The notes under the pieces were generated by a model. That model did no database searches. It was not told the DNA's origin and worked only from the letters and a program-made list of their open reading frames with translations. A stretch of 64,000 nucleotides of DNA from Pseudomonas benzenivorans (GTDB taxonomy: Bacteria; Pseudomonadota; Gammaproteobacteria; Pseudomonadales; Pseudomonadaceae), in NCBI RefSeq assembly GCF_033547155.1, contig NZ_CP137892.1, positions 3,720,001-3,784,000 of the forward strand, given 5' to 3'. Position 1 is the stretch's first letter. Every line of letters begins with the position of its first letter. Of the stretch, positions 17,996 to 27,696 are shown piece by piece. Both the position numbers and the translations under genes were made by a program.

Positions 17996-18412
17996 ATGCC
18001 CCTGCACACCCGCATTGTCGGCGGCGTTCTCGCCGTCACCCTGTTCACCCAACTGAGCGCCTGCGGCACCCTGTTCTTCCCCGATCGCCGCGGCCAGATC
18101 GAAGGCAAGGTCGACCCGGTGGTGGTAGCCATGGACGCCATCGGCATCCTGTTCTACGTCATCCCCGGGCTGATCGCCTTCGGCATCGACTTCGCCACCG
18201 GCGCCATCTACCTGCCGAACGGCCAGTACTCCATGGCCCCGGACACCCTCAAGCAGGCGGTGGACGCCGAAGGTCGCATCGACAACGCCAAGCTCAAGGC
18301 GCTGATCGAGCGGCACACCGGCCACAGCCTGCCGCTGGACGACCCACGGCTGATCCGCCACAGCGGCAGCGTCGAGCAACTGGCCGCCTTCGGCCTGGCC
18401 CCGGCGGCCTAA
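17996..18412 (+). CDS. Small putative lipoprotein
   Basis: This is a 138-residue protein with a lipoprotein signal peptide; the lipobox is LSAC with the cysteine at about residue 23. A ribosome binding site AAGGAG precedes the ATG. After the signal it has a hydrophobic segment (AIGILFYVIPGLIAFGIDFAT) followed by a short polar domain. Such proteins are sometimes labelled polyribonucleotide nucleotidyltransferase in Pseudomonas databases, but nothing in the sequence supports an enzyme. It is followed 48 bases later by fieF. Confidence 0.75.
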   Translation: MPLHTRIVGGVLAVTLFTQLSACGTLFFPDRRGQIEGKVDPVVVAMDAIGILFYVIPGLIAFGIDFATGAIYLPNGQYSMAPDTLKQAVDAEGRIDNAKLKALIERHTGHSLPLDDPRLIRHSGSVEQLAAFGLAPAA

Positions 18413-18460
18413 GATGCGCGGCCGCCCGGCGCAGCGCCAGCCCGTCGGGGCGTCTGAGCC

Positions 18461-19345
18461 GTGAAGCTGACGGCGCACCAGGCGCGCCTGATGCGCCTGG
18501 CCACCGCCGCGGCGCTGGCCACGGCGCTGACCCTGGCCCTGGCCAAGGCCATCGCCTGGTGGCTGAGCGGCTCGGTCAGCCTGCTCGCCGGGCTCACCGA
18601 CTCGCTGCTCGACGGCGCCGCCTCGCTGCTCAACCTGCTGGCCGTGCATTACGCCCTGCGCCCGGCGGACGAGGATCACCGCTACGGCCACGGCAAGGCC
18701 GAGGCCCTGGCCGGCCTCGGCCAGGCGTTGTTCATCGCCGCCAGCTCGGTGCTGGTGGCGGTGCAGGGCGTCGAACGCCTGCTCGAACCGCGACCGCTGA
18801 CGGCCGAGGCCCTGGGCATCGCGGTGATGCTGCTGTCGCTGGCGCTGACCTTCGTCCTGCTGCTGTTCCAGCGTCACGTGGTGCGCCAGACCGGCTCCAC
18901 CGCGATCCACGCCGACTCCCTGCACTACCGTTCGGACCTGCTGCTCAACGGCAGCATCCTCCTGGCCCTGGTCCTGGCCAGCCTCGGCTGGCCGCAGGTC
19001 GATGCGCTGTTCGCCATCGGCATCGCCGGCTACATCCTGTGGAGCGCCATCAGCATCGTCCGCGAGGCGGTGGCGGTGCTGATGGACCAGGAGCTGTCGC
19101 CGGAGATCAGCGAGCAGATGCACGCCCTGGCCTGCGGCGTGCCGGGGGTGCTCGGCGCCCACGACCTGCGCACGCGCATCTCCGGCACCCACTGGTTCGT
19201 CCAGCTGCATCTGGAGCTGCCCGGCGAGATCAGCCTGGCCCAGGCCCACGCCCTGTGCGTGCGGGTGGAGGCGGCCATCCGCCGCGAGTTCCCCCGCGCC
19301 GAGGTGCTGGTGCACGCCGACCCGACCGAGGTGGTCGAGCACTGA
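18461..19345 (+). CDS. fieF: Cation-efflux transporter FieF (CDF family)
   Basis: This is a 294-residue cation diffusion facilitator that exports divalent metal (iron or zinc) by proton antiport across the inner membrane. It has six membrane helices. The metal sites are DSLLDGAASL in helix 2 (Asp-x3-Asp) and HADSLHYRSDLLLN in helix 5 (His-x3-Asp). A cytoplasmic C-terminal ferredoxin-like domain follows (about 210-294, with HLELPGEISLAQAH). The start is GTG at 18461. A strong hairpin lies just after the stop. Confidence 0.92.
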   Translation: MKLTAHQARLMRLATAAALATALTLALAKAIAWWLSGSVSLLAGLTDSLLDGAASLLNLLAVHYALRPADEDHRYGHGKAEALAGLGQALFIAASSVLVAVQGVERLLEPRPLTAEALGIAVMLLSLALTFVLLLFQRHVVRQTGSTAIHADSLHYRSDLLLNGSILLALVLASLGWPQVDALFAIGIAGYILWSAISIVREAVAVLMDQELSPEISEQMHALACGVPGVLGAHDLRTRISGTHWFVQLHLELPGEISLAQAHALCVRVEAAIRREFPRAEVLVHADPTEVVEH

Positions 19346-19373
19346 CGGCCGGCGCATGCCTGCGACAGGCAAG

Positions 19374-19402
19374 AAAAAGGGGAGGCCTCGCGGCCTCCCC
19401 TC
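19374..19402. terminator. Bidirectional hairpin terminator after fieF
   Basis: A perfect 9-bp stem, GGGGAGGCC (19379-19387) and GGCCTCCCC (19392-19400), has a TCGC loop. It is preceded by AAAAA, so it makes a T-tract on the minus strand. On the plus strand the following T-tract is weak (TCTGT). Confidence 0.75.
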
Positions 19403-19685
19403 TGTAATGGTGTCCTGTACTGACGATGATGTCGCCGCTTTCGTCGCCCGCCTGGTTGGGCAGTGCGGACCCGGGTGCCGTGGCGGCCCGGTAGGGCCGG
19501 CGGCGCCGGCGCACCTGATTGGGCGTGCCGGGTGGACGAGTCGTCCGGGCCGTGAAACTGAGGTAAAGATTAAGGCAACGGCCGCGACAGAGGATTGCTA
19601 AGATTGCTCAATAGAGCATGCCTTGCGCAATTTTTAACTAGCCAGGCATGATTTGAAGCAATCCAAAAAGAAAAGCCGCGAAAAC

Positions 19686-20165
19686 ATGAACAGACTCGAC
19701 CGCTACGACCTGAACATCCTCGCCGAATTGCAGCGCGACGCCACCCTGTCCAACCAGGACCTGGCCGAGCGCATCGGCCTGTCGCCCTCGCCCTGCTCGC
19801 GGCGGGTCAAGCAGCTGCAGGACGACGGCTATATCCAGGGCCAGGTGGCCCTGCTGGACCGCAAGCGCCTCGGCCTGACCCTCACCGCCTACGTGCTGAT
19901 CGGCATGGACCGGCACACCCCGGAGCGCTTCGAGCACTTCCAGGAGTCGATCCGCCAGTGCCCGGAGGTGCTGGAGTGCTGCCTGGTCACCGGCATGGAC
20001 GCCGACTACCAGCTCAAGGTGGTGGTACCGGACATGGACCACTACCAGAAATTCCTCCTCGGCACCCTGACCCGCATCGACGGGGTGTCCAGCGTGCGCT
20101 CGAGTTTCGTCCTGCAGCAGATCCTTTCCAGCACCCAGTTGCCGCTGCAGCACCTGCGTAGCTGA
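19686..20165 (+). CDS. Lrp/AsnC-family transcriptional regulator
   Basis: This is a 159-residue feast/famine regulator. It has an N-terminal winged helix-turn-helix (RYDLNILAELQRDATLSNQD, then LAERIGLSPSPCSRRVKQLQ) and a C-terminal RAM effector domain (about residues 70-150). The roughly 280 bp between the fieF hairpin and this gene has an AT-rich stretch with TTGCTCAATAGAGCA around 19606-19620, a fair candidate for autoregulatory binding. The ATG at 19686 is preferred to an earlier possible start because MNRLDRYDLNIL is the family N-terminus. The ligand is unknown. Confidence 0.88.
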   Translation: MNRLDRYDLNILAELQRDATLSNQDLAERIGLSPSPCSRRVKQLQDDGYIQGQVALLDRKRLGLTLTAYVLIGMDRHTPERFEHFQESIRQCPEVLECCLVTGMDADYQLKVVVPDMDHYQKFLLGTLTRIDGVSSVRSSFVLQQILSSTQLPLQHLRS

Positions 20166-20254
20166 GGCGTTGCAGCTCGGTTAGTACCTGGCGGGCCGGG
20201 TGCGTATAATCGCCGCCCGTTGCGTATTCACCGCTATTGTCCGCAGAGGTCGCC

Positions 20255-20470
20255 ATGGAAACCGAACAGTTCGAATCGCTGATGATGTATGTGCTGGTCA
20301 GCGGTCTGATGATTTTCATGGCCTTCATCATCTGGGACCTGGCGAAGAAATCCAAAGCGGGCCGGCTCGGCACCGCCATCCTGTTCCTCACCCTCGGCCT
20401 GTGCCTGTTCGCCTTTGCCGCCAAACCGGTGATCACCTACATCATCGAAGTCGCCCGCGGCATCGGCTGA
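20255..20470 (+). CDS. DUF2788 small membrane protein
   Basis: This is a 71-residue protein with two membrane helices (about 9-27 and 41-60) and a short basic loop DLAKKSKAGR between them. This is the DUF2788 pattern of Pseudomonas and relatives; no function is known. GAGG precedes the ATG at 20255. It is followed by the globin gene on the same strand. Confidence 0.78.
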   Translation: METEQFESLMMYVLVSGLMIFMAFIIWDLAKKSKAGRLGTAILFLTLGLCLFAFAAKPVITYIIEVARGIG

Positions 20471-20543
20471 GCGTCTCGCCGCCCCACACGCCCTAGGCCG
20501 CCTCGGTCCCGAGCGCGGCATCTTGCGTTTTTCAGGAGATTCT

Positions 20544-20936
20544 ATGAACGCCGCCGACCGCGTGATGCAGAGCTATGGACGCTGCTGCGCAAGCCCGGAC
20601 TTTTTCGACAGTTTCTACCGCCATTTTCTCGCGAGCTCACCGCAGATCCGCGAGAAGTTCGCCAATACCGACATGACCGGGCAGAAACAGTTGCTGCGCC
20701 AAGGCATCCTCAACCTGGTGATGCATGCCCGTGGCATGCCCGACACCAAACTGCGCGCACTGGGTGCCAGCCATTCACGCGCGGGCCTGGATATCCGCCC
20801 GGAGCTCTATGAGCTGTGGCAGGACGCCCTGCTGCTGACCATCGGCGAGCATGATGCGCAGTGCTGCGGCGAAACCCGCCAAGCCTGGCGCGAGGTGCTG
20901 GGCAAGGGCATCGCCATCATCAAGGCGGGCTACTGA
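20544..20936 (+). CDS. Single-domain globin-like protein
   Basis: This is a 130-residue protein with the helical globin pattern. AGGAGA precedes the ATG. ALGASHSRAGLDIRPELYELW holds the likely proximal (F8) histidine, and FYRHFLASSPQIREKFANTD fits the B-to-C/E helices. It looks closest to globins of the sensor/flavohaemoglobin-like group without a partner domain, so it would bind haem and a gas ligand. Its job here is unknown. Confidence 0.75.
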   Translation: MNAADRVMQSYGRCCASPDFFDSFYRHFLASSPQIREKFANTDMTGQKQLLRQGILNLVMHARGMPDTKLRALGASHSRAGLDIRPELYELWQDALLLTIGEHDAQCCGETRQAWREVLGKGIAIIKAGY

Positions 20937-21569
20937 TCAATCGAGCCGGGCCGGCACCTCACGCCACTGCCCAGGCTCCAACCCCTCCAGACGCCACGGG
21001 CCGATCGCCACGCGCACCAGGCGCAGGGTCGGCAGGCCCACCGCCGCGGTCATGCGCCGCACCTGGCGGTTGCGCCCCTCGCGAATCACCAACTCCAGCC
21101 AGGCGGTCGGCACGCTCTTGCGAAAGCGCACCGGCGGGTTGCGCGGCCACAGCTGCGGCTCGTCCAGCCGCCGCGCCTCGGCCGGCAGGGTCGGGCCATC
21201 GTTGAGCTGAACCCCGTCGCGCAGGGCCTGCAGCTGCTCGGCCGTCGGCTCGCCTTCCACCTGCACCCAGTAGGTCTTGGCCAGCTTGTGCCTGGGGTCG
21301 GCGATGCGCGCCTGCAGCCGGCCGTCGTTGGTCAGCAGCAATAAGCCTTCGCTGTCGCGGTCCAGGCGCCCGGCCGGATAGACCCCGGGGACCGCGACGA
21401 AGTCCTTGAGGGTGGCGCGGCCCTGCTCGTCGTGGAACTGGGTCAACACGTCGAACGGCTTGTTCAGCAGAATCAGCCGCGGCTCGCTCGGCGGCGCCTT
21501 GGCCACGCGACGCGCAGCAGGCTGGCCGGACGGACGGCGATGGACGGCGGAACGGGGCGGGCGCGACAT
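20937..21569 (-). CDS. rRNA pseudouridine synthase, RluE/RsuA family
   Basis: This is a 210-residue pseudouridine synthase that isomerises a uridine in rRNA. The catalytic Asp is in [30 protein letters not shown] and [19 protein letters not shown] are the other family blocks. There is no S4 domain at the N-terminus, only a basic leader, which fits RluE (23S U2457 in E. coli) better than RsuA. The ATG at 21569 has GGAAG upstream. It converges with, and directly abuts, the globin gene. Confidence 0.88.
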   Translation of the reverse strand: MSRPPRSAVHRRPSGQPAARRVAKAPPSEPRLILLNKPFDVLTQFHDEQGRATLKDFVAVPGVYPAGRLDRDSEGLLLLTNDGRLQARIADPRHKLAKTYWVQVEGEPTAEQLQALRDGVQLNDGPTLPAEARRLDEPQLWPRNPPVRFRKSVPTAWLELVIREGRNRQVRRMTAAVGLPTLRLVRVAIGPWRLEGLEPGQWREVPARLD

Positions 21570-21602
21570 GGGGCTTCCACAGGCGATGAACGGGAGGCGC
21601 AG

Positions 21603-21860
21603 TGTAACCGACGGCTCTGCCCCATCATCACCGGCAGTGATCCAAGCGTCGGCTCCACGGCGTTCGGCCCGTTGCCGGAGTTGGACGTGAAACCCACCGA
21701 GCGGGTCGACGTGGCCGGCATCGGCGGTCTCGGCCACCGGCCCCTGCGCCTCCTCAACGCCTGGGGCTGCGACATCACCGCCCTCACCTCCTCGCCGAGC
21801 ACGCAGGACGAGACCAAGCGCCTCGGTGCGCACCGGGTGGTGCTGGACGCCAGCCGATGA
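21603..21860 (+). pseudogene. Fragment of a zinc-type alcohol dehydrogenase
   Basis: The plus frame from 21603 to the stop at 21860 reads as the cofactor domain of a YahK/AdhC-like NADPH alcohol dehydrogenase. The Rossmann core is [11 protein letters not shown], followed by [20 protein letters not shown]. The catalytic zinc domain before it and the C-terminal part after it are absent, and no start codon with a ribosome binding site precedes it. It therefore looks like a leftover of a deleted gene. Confidence 0.6.
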
Positions 21861-21921
21861 CAACCGGATCGGATAAACGGCATGATCCGCCCCCTCATCC
21901 AGGCCACAGACGATTCACGCC

Positions 21922-22362
21922 ATGAACGACCCGATCGAGTCCCCCGGCGCCGCCGACCTGCCCCGCCTGCTCGAGGTCTGGGAAGCAGCGGTACGCGCCA
22001 CTCATGACTTCCTCGACGAGCAGGATATCCAGCTGCTCAAGCCGCTCCTGCTCGATCAGTACTTCCCTCAGGTACGGCTCAGCTGCATACGCGGCGGGGA
22101 CGACAGGGTGGCAGGCTTTCTCGGCTATGCCGATGGCAAGGTGGAGATGCTGTTCGTCGACCCGCTCGTCCACGGCACAGGCATCGGCCGGCGCCTGCTC
22201 GGCGACGCCATCGAACGCCTGGGCGCGACCCGGGTGGATGTCAACGAGCAGAACCCCAAGGCCCTGGGCTTCTATCTCAGCCAGGGCTTCGAGATCGAGC
22301 GCCGCTCACCGCTGGATGACGGTGGGCGGCCCTTCCCGATACTCCATCTGCGCCTGAGCTGA
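21922..22362 (+). CDS. GNAT-family N-acetyltransferase
   Basis: This is a 146-residue acetyltransferase of the GCN5 fold. The acetyl-CoA pyrophosphate loop is in VHGTGIGRRLLGDAIE (Q/RxxGxG/A type). MLFVDPLVHG gives beta-4 and VNEQNPKALGFYLSQGFEIE the C-terminal signature found in YjaB-like proteins. The substrate is unknown. It converges with amn. Confidence 0.85.
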   Translation: MNDPIESPGAADLPRLLEVWEAAVRATHDFLDEQDIQLLKPLLLDQYFPQVRLSCIRGGDDRVAGFLGYADGKVEMLFVDPLVHGTGIGRRLLGDAIERLGATRVDVNEQNPKALGFYLSQGFEIERRSPLDDGGRPFPILHLRLS

Positions 22363-22375
22363 CGCCGGCCTGCCC

Positions 22376-23848
22376 CTAGCGGAACGGCGGCTCGTCGAAG
22401 CTGCGCAGCTTGCGCGAGTGCAACGAGTTGAGCTGGCCGCGCAGCAGGTCCAGCGCGGCGATGCCGATATGCAGGTGCTGGGTCACCGCCCGCTCGTAGA
22501 AGGCCCCGGCCGCTCCCGGCAACTTGAGCTCGCTGTGCAGCGGCTTGTCCGAAACGCACAGCAGGGTGCCGTAGGGCACCCGCAGGCGGTAACCCTGGGC
22601 GGCCACCGTGCCGCTTTCCATGTCCACCGCCACCGCCCGCGACAAGTTGATCAGCGGTCGCTCCTGGGCCCAGCGCAGCTCCCAGTTGCGGTCGTCGTAG
22701 GTCAGCACGGTGCCGGTGCGCAGGCGCTTCTTCAGCTCGTCGCCCTGCTCGCCGGTGACCTGCCGGGCCGCCTCCTGCAGCGCCTGCTGCACCTCGGCCA
22801 GGGCCGGCAGCGGAATGTTCGGCGGCAGCACCCGGTCGAGGATGCCGTCGCGGCGCATGTAGGCATGGGCCAGCACGTAGTCGCCGATGGTCTGCGACTG
22901 GCGCAGGCCGCCGCAGTGGCCGATCATCAGCCAGCAGTGCGGGCGCAGCACCGCCAGATGGTCGGTGATGTTCTTGGCGTTGGACGGGCCGACGCCGATG
23001 TTGACCAGGGTGATGCCGTCGCCGTCGGCCGCCTGCAGGTGGTAGGCCGGCATCTGGTAGCGGTGCCAGACCACCGTCTCGATGATCGCCTGCATCTCGC
23101 CCTCGGCCATGCCGCGCTCGATCACCACGTTGCCCGGCAGCACCATGCGCACGAAGCGCGACTCGCCCACCAGCATGTCCAGGCCGTGACGGATGAACTG
23201 GTCGACGTAGCGGTGGTAGTTGGTCAGCAGTATCCACGGCTGCACGTGGCGCCAGTCGCTGCCGGTGTAATGCACCAGGCGGCGCAGGGAGAAATCGGTG
23301 CGCGCGGCATCGAACAGCGCCAGCGGTAGCGGCTCGATGTTCTCCCAGTCATACAGGCCGTCGGCGGTGCCGTCGCTGGCGGCCGACAGGTCGGTGCTGG
23401 GGAACACCCGCGCCAGCTCGGCGGCGGTCACCCCGCTGCCGGCCAGCTCGTCGCCCTGCTCGACCACATAGGGATAGGGGATGTTCTGCTGGCTGGTGCC
23501 CACCTCCACCCGCACGGTGAAGTCCTGCATCAGCGGGCGCAGCTGCTCCAGCAGGTATTTGCGGAAGGCCGCCGGGTGGGTCACGGTGACGCTGTAGGTG
23601 CCGGGCACCTGCACCTTGGCGTAGGCGCGCACGGTGGCCGGCACCTCGCCCTGGCCCTGATAGGTCAGGCGCAACTGCGGGTAGCGGAACTGCCGATGCT
23701 GCTCGGCGTCCGGCTTGATGCGTTCCTTGAGATAGCCCTTGAGCGCCCGGCTCAGGGCGCCGGTGGCGTGCTCGTGCAGGGCGGCGAGACGATCGACCGC
23801 CTCCTCTGCGGTATGGGCGACGACGAAGTCTTCGGAACTGCTGCTCAC
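22376..23848 (-). CDS. amn: AMP nucleosidase
   Basis: This is a 490-residue AMP nucleosidase that hydrolyses AMP to adenine and ribose 5-phosphate and so controls purine nucleotide levels. It has the N-terminal Amn-specific domain (about 1-180) and a C-terminal nucleoside-phosphorylase-like catalytic domain (about 240-480). Family blocks include VVIERGMAEGEMQAIIETVV, NIGVGPSNAKNITDHLAVLR, WLMIGHCGGLR and VAVDMESGTVAAQG. The length matches the E. coli enzyme (484). In PAO1 the gene lies close to the acyl-CoA dehydrogenase that here begins beyond the CRISPR island. Confidence 0.94.
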   Translation of the reverse strand: MSSSSEDFVVAHTAEEAVDRLAALHEHATGALSRALKGYLKERIKPDAEQHRQFRYPQLRLTYQGQGEVPATVRAYAKVQVPGTYSVTVTHPAAFRKYLLEQLRPLMQDFTVRVEVGTSQQNIPYPYVVEQGDELAGSGVTAAELARVFPSTDLSAASDGTADGLYDWENIEPLPLALFDAARTDFSLRRLVHYTGSDWRHVQPWILLTNYHRYVDQFIRHGLDMLVGESRFVRMVLPGNVVIERGMAEGEMQAIIETVVWHRYQMPAYHLQAADGDGITLVNIGVGPSNAKNITDHLAVLRPHCWLMIGHCGGLRQSQTIGDYVLAHAYMRRDGILDRVLPPNIPLPALAEVQQALQEAARQVTGEQGDELKKRLRTGTVLTYDDRNWELRWAQERPLINLSRAVAVDMESGTVAAQGYRLRVPYGTLLCVSDKPLHSELKLPGAAGAFYERAVTQHLHIGIAALDLLRGQLNSLHSRKLRSFDEPPFR

Positions 23849-23920
23849 GGCTAAGCTTCCTGGCTGAACTCAGGCCCCTATCTTGCCCGCATCGACGCGC
23901 CTTGGCATAGCGCGGCGTGC

Positions 23921-24250
23921 TCAGCGCAGCAACGCCTCCAGGTCCTCCGGCAGCGGCTGCGACGTCAGGGCGCCGACCCGCCGGGTGCCGGGGTTGCCCA
24001 GGGGATAGAGGCCGAACAGCGACCCCAGGCTGCCGGGCAGGCGCAGCAGTTGCGCGACGAGCTCGGCCCAGTCGCGCTGGCGCCAGGCCCAGCCCAGCAG
24101 CCACAGGTGGCTGCGCAGATGATCAACGAAGGCCGGCTGGGCGAGGATATGGGCGCGCTCCAGGTGCCGCAGTTCACCACGGACATCGCCGGCCGCCCGT
24201 TGCCGGCGGGCCAGTCGGTACTCGTCGAGGAAGGCTTGCTGACGGGTCAT
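23921..24250 (-). CDS. DUF3703 family protein
   Basis: This is a 109-residue protein with the DUF3703 pattern: RQQAFLDEYRLARRQRAAGD, then LRHLERAHILAQPAFVDHLR and HLWLLGWAWRQRDWAELVAQ. The repeated helix character (a His-rich pair of helices) is typical, and the function is unknown. It is the last chromosomal gene before the CRISPR array. The 148 bp between its start and the array contain a GC-rich hairpin (CCCCGGGG on both sides of CGG, about 24289-24309) and nothing else I can identify. Confidence 0.75.
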   Translation of the reverse strand: MTRQQAFLDEYRLARRQRAAGDVRGELRHLERAHILAQPAFVDHLRSHLWLLGWAWRQRDWAELVAQLLRLPGSLGSLFGLYPLGNPGTRRVGALTSQPLPEDLEALLR

Positions 24251-24398
24251 GACGCGCTCTCCAGACTGGATGAGCCGCCAGTCTGCAACCCCGGGGCGGC
24301 CCCGGGGTCAAGCGGGGCCAACCAAACTTATGGAACACGGTCGGCCCCTAGGGCCCATCCCCCCACCGCACCGTGTACGCCCTGGTGGATTGCAACAA

Positions 24399-25159
24399 TG
24401 GTTCATCCCCGCTGACGCGGGGAACACTGGGCCCGACAGGGGCCAGGGGCGAAACCCTGCGGTTCATCCCCGCTGGCGCGGGGAACACATTTCCCTGGTT
24501 TAGAGGTTCAACCATGACGACGGTTCATCCCCGCTGGCGCGGGGAACACCGGTGCGGCTGTTGTATTCCTCGGTCATTTCACGGTTCATCCCCGCTGGCG
24601 CGGGGAACACTGCGACATTGCTGAGCCAATTGCGTGGACGAACGGTTCATCCCCGCTGGCGCGGGGAACACGCATGGGTAGCATTGGAAAAATTGTCGTT
24701 GATCGGTTCATCCCCGCTGGCGCGGGGAACACTCGGCGAAGTAGGTGCGCAGCAGGCGCTGCACCGGTTCATCCCCGCTGGCGCGGGGAACACGCCTTGT
24801 CCATCGGCCCGGTAAAGCCGCCAATCGGTTCATCCCCGCTGGCGCGGGGAACACTTCACCTCGCCATAGGCCCAGCCATCAGCGAGCGGTTCATCCCCGC
24901 TGGCGCGGGGAACACAGCCATGAAGAGCAGCAAGGTATTGTCGACTACGGTTCATCCCCGCTGGCGCGGGGAACACTCCTGCGCCGAGAGGTCGGCGAGA
25001 AGGTGCGGCGGTTCATCCCCGCTGGCGCGGGGAACACATCGTCACCAGCAACGTGCTGCACCTGCCGAGCGGTTCATCCCCGCTGGCGCGGGGAACACCA
25101 TAGGTTCAGCCGCGTGCGGTACACCCGCACCGGTTCATCCCCGCTGGCGCGGGGAACAC
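24399..25159 (-). CRISPR. CRISPR array 1, type I-E, 13 repeats and 12 spacers
   Basis: Thirteen 29-nt repeats start at 24399, 24460, 24521 and then every 61 bases to 25131, and all twelve spacers are 32 nt. Read in the transcribed (minus) direction the repeat begins GTGTTCCCCGCG and ends GGGGATGAACCG, the type I-E form whose end gives the crRNA 5' handle. Repeats 2 to 13 are identical. The first on the map (24399, leader-distal) has an A in place of G in the loop and a T at its outer edge. The leader is on the right, next to cas2, so the newest spacers are near 25100. Confidence 0.98.
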
Positions 25160-26438
<1,279 letters not shown>

Positions 26439-26439
<1 letters not shown>

Positions 26440-27053
26440 CAGCAGCGCGCCACACTGAGCAGGCCACAGCCGAAGGCCTTGGCCGGACCTATGCCAGCTG
26501 TCAACGCGCGGCTGAGGGCGTCCAGGCTCTGCGCCTGCAATACCCCCTCGAAGCACACCCGCTGCACGCTGATGCGCCCCTCCCCCTTACGGCTGACCAA
26601 CACATCGCTGGCCGTCACCAACGCCGCCTCGACGCTGAAGCCATGGCGCTCACCCTGACGCCCCAACCACGCAAGCTGCTCATCCTCACCGACCAACCCA
26701 TAGCGCTTCCCCTGGCGGGTGACTGTCGGATTGGCCTGCAAGCGAAAGCGATAGCGCGCACCGCCTTCTAGCCATTCCTCGAGCGTCAGACGCTTGCTCT
26801 CCACGGGCCGTTGCAGGTAGTTGGCCAGCGCCAGTAGCGGCGACCAGTCGGCCTCGGTCGTGGCCTGCACCAATACCACCGGCGTGGCCCAGGCATTGGC
26901 GCCGGCTTCCAACCGCCAGAGGAAACGTGCCGGCGCACTCTGCGCATCGGCGACGAAGGCCCGCGCCAGAGTGCGGTGCATTTCGTAGGCATCGCCCAGA
27001 TCACGACGGGCCTGGGCGCTGCGTGGGTCAAGCGTCAGTCTGGTCAGATGCAT
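26439..27053 (-). CDS. cas6e: CRISPR RNA endonuclease Cas6e
   Basis: This is a 204-residue Cas6e (Cse3/CasE), which cuts pre-crRNA in the repeat stem and stays bound as a Cascade subunit. The likely catalytic His26 is in YEMHRTLARAF. The glycine-rich C-terminal loop GIGPAKAFGCGLLSVAR is the RAMP signature. The gene starts inside the end of cas5e (26-base overlap) and ends sharing one base with the cas1 start, so the whole block is translationally coupled. Confidence 0.95.
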
Positions 27054-27696
27054 GCAGCACTCCCGATTTCACGAAACGTGGACCAAAGCGCCGTTCGGCA
27101 AAAGGCGCAACCGGTTGATCCAGGCGAATGGCGCCCTCCTGCTCGTCTTCCAGCAGGCAGCGCAGTGGCTGTTGCCGGTCCGCCCACTGGGGCGCGGCCA
27201 GGCACGGGTAGGCGGCCAGGGCCTGCTCCAGCGACAGGGTCGAAAGACCATCCGCCAGCCACACCGGCATGCCGGGCACGAAGCTCTTGCGTCCCAGGGC
27301 CAGGGGCCAGACCGGCGCACGCAAGGCGTGGTGAATACGCGCCAGCAGGCCTTCGTCCTCGCCCTCCAGGCCGACCAGGAAGGCCGCATCCGCCAGGTAG
27401 AAGCGGGGGCTGACCACGGTGCGCCGCAGGTCGGCCTTGCCGGTGGCGATCAGCACGCCGGTGGCGGTCTGATAATCGCGCATCGGCACGCCTTCGCGGT
27501 CGACCCGCACGCCCATGCGCAACGCCGCCAGGTCAGCCAAAGGCTCACTGCGATCGCGTCCCAGGGCGGCGCAGACCAGCCCCAGCACCCCTGACTTGGA
27601 GGGTTCCAGCTGGGTGTCGCGCTCGTCGAAGCGACTGGTGGTGCCCCAGGACTGCAGCGGCCCTTGCAGGCGCATCAGCAGGGTGGCCATGCTCAC
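27028..27696 (-). CDS. cas5e: Cascade subunit Cas5e
   Basis: This is a 222-residue Cas5e (CasD), the RAMP protein that binds the 5' handle of the crRNA in Cascade. The N-terminal signature is TLLMRLQGPLQSWGTTSRFD and then SKSGVLGLVCAALGRDR. A further block is MRDYQTATGVLIATGK. Its start overlaps the cas7e stop by 4 bases and its 3' end overlaps cas6e by 26 bases. Confidence 0.95.
   Translation of the reverse strand: MSMATLLMRLQGPLQSWGTTSRFDERDTQLEPSKSGVLGLVCAALGRDRSEPLADLAALRMGVRVDREGVPMRDYQTATGVLIATGKADLRRTVVSPRFYLADAAFLVGLEGEDEGLLARIHHALRAPVWPLALGRKSFVPGMPVWLADGLSTLSLEQALAAYPCLAAPQWADRQQPLRCLLEDEQEGAIRLDQPVAPFAERRFGPRFVKSGVLHASDQTDA

Noticed and set aside
24332..24338. GGAACAC left of array 1, a possible extra decayed repeat
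   Set aside because: It is out of register with the 61-base period and lacks the rest of the repeat.
24428..25130. Self-targeting spacers
   Set aside because: By eye none of the fourteen spacers matches another part of this window; the rest of the genome cannot be checked here.
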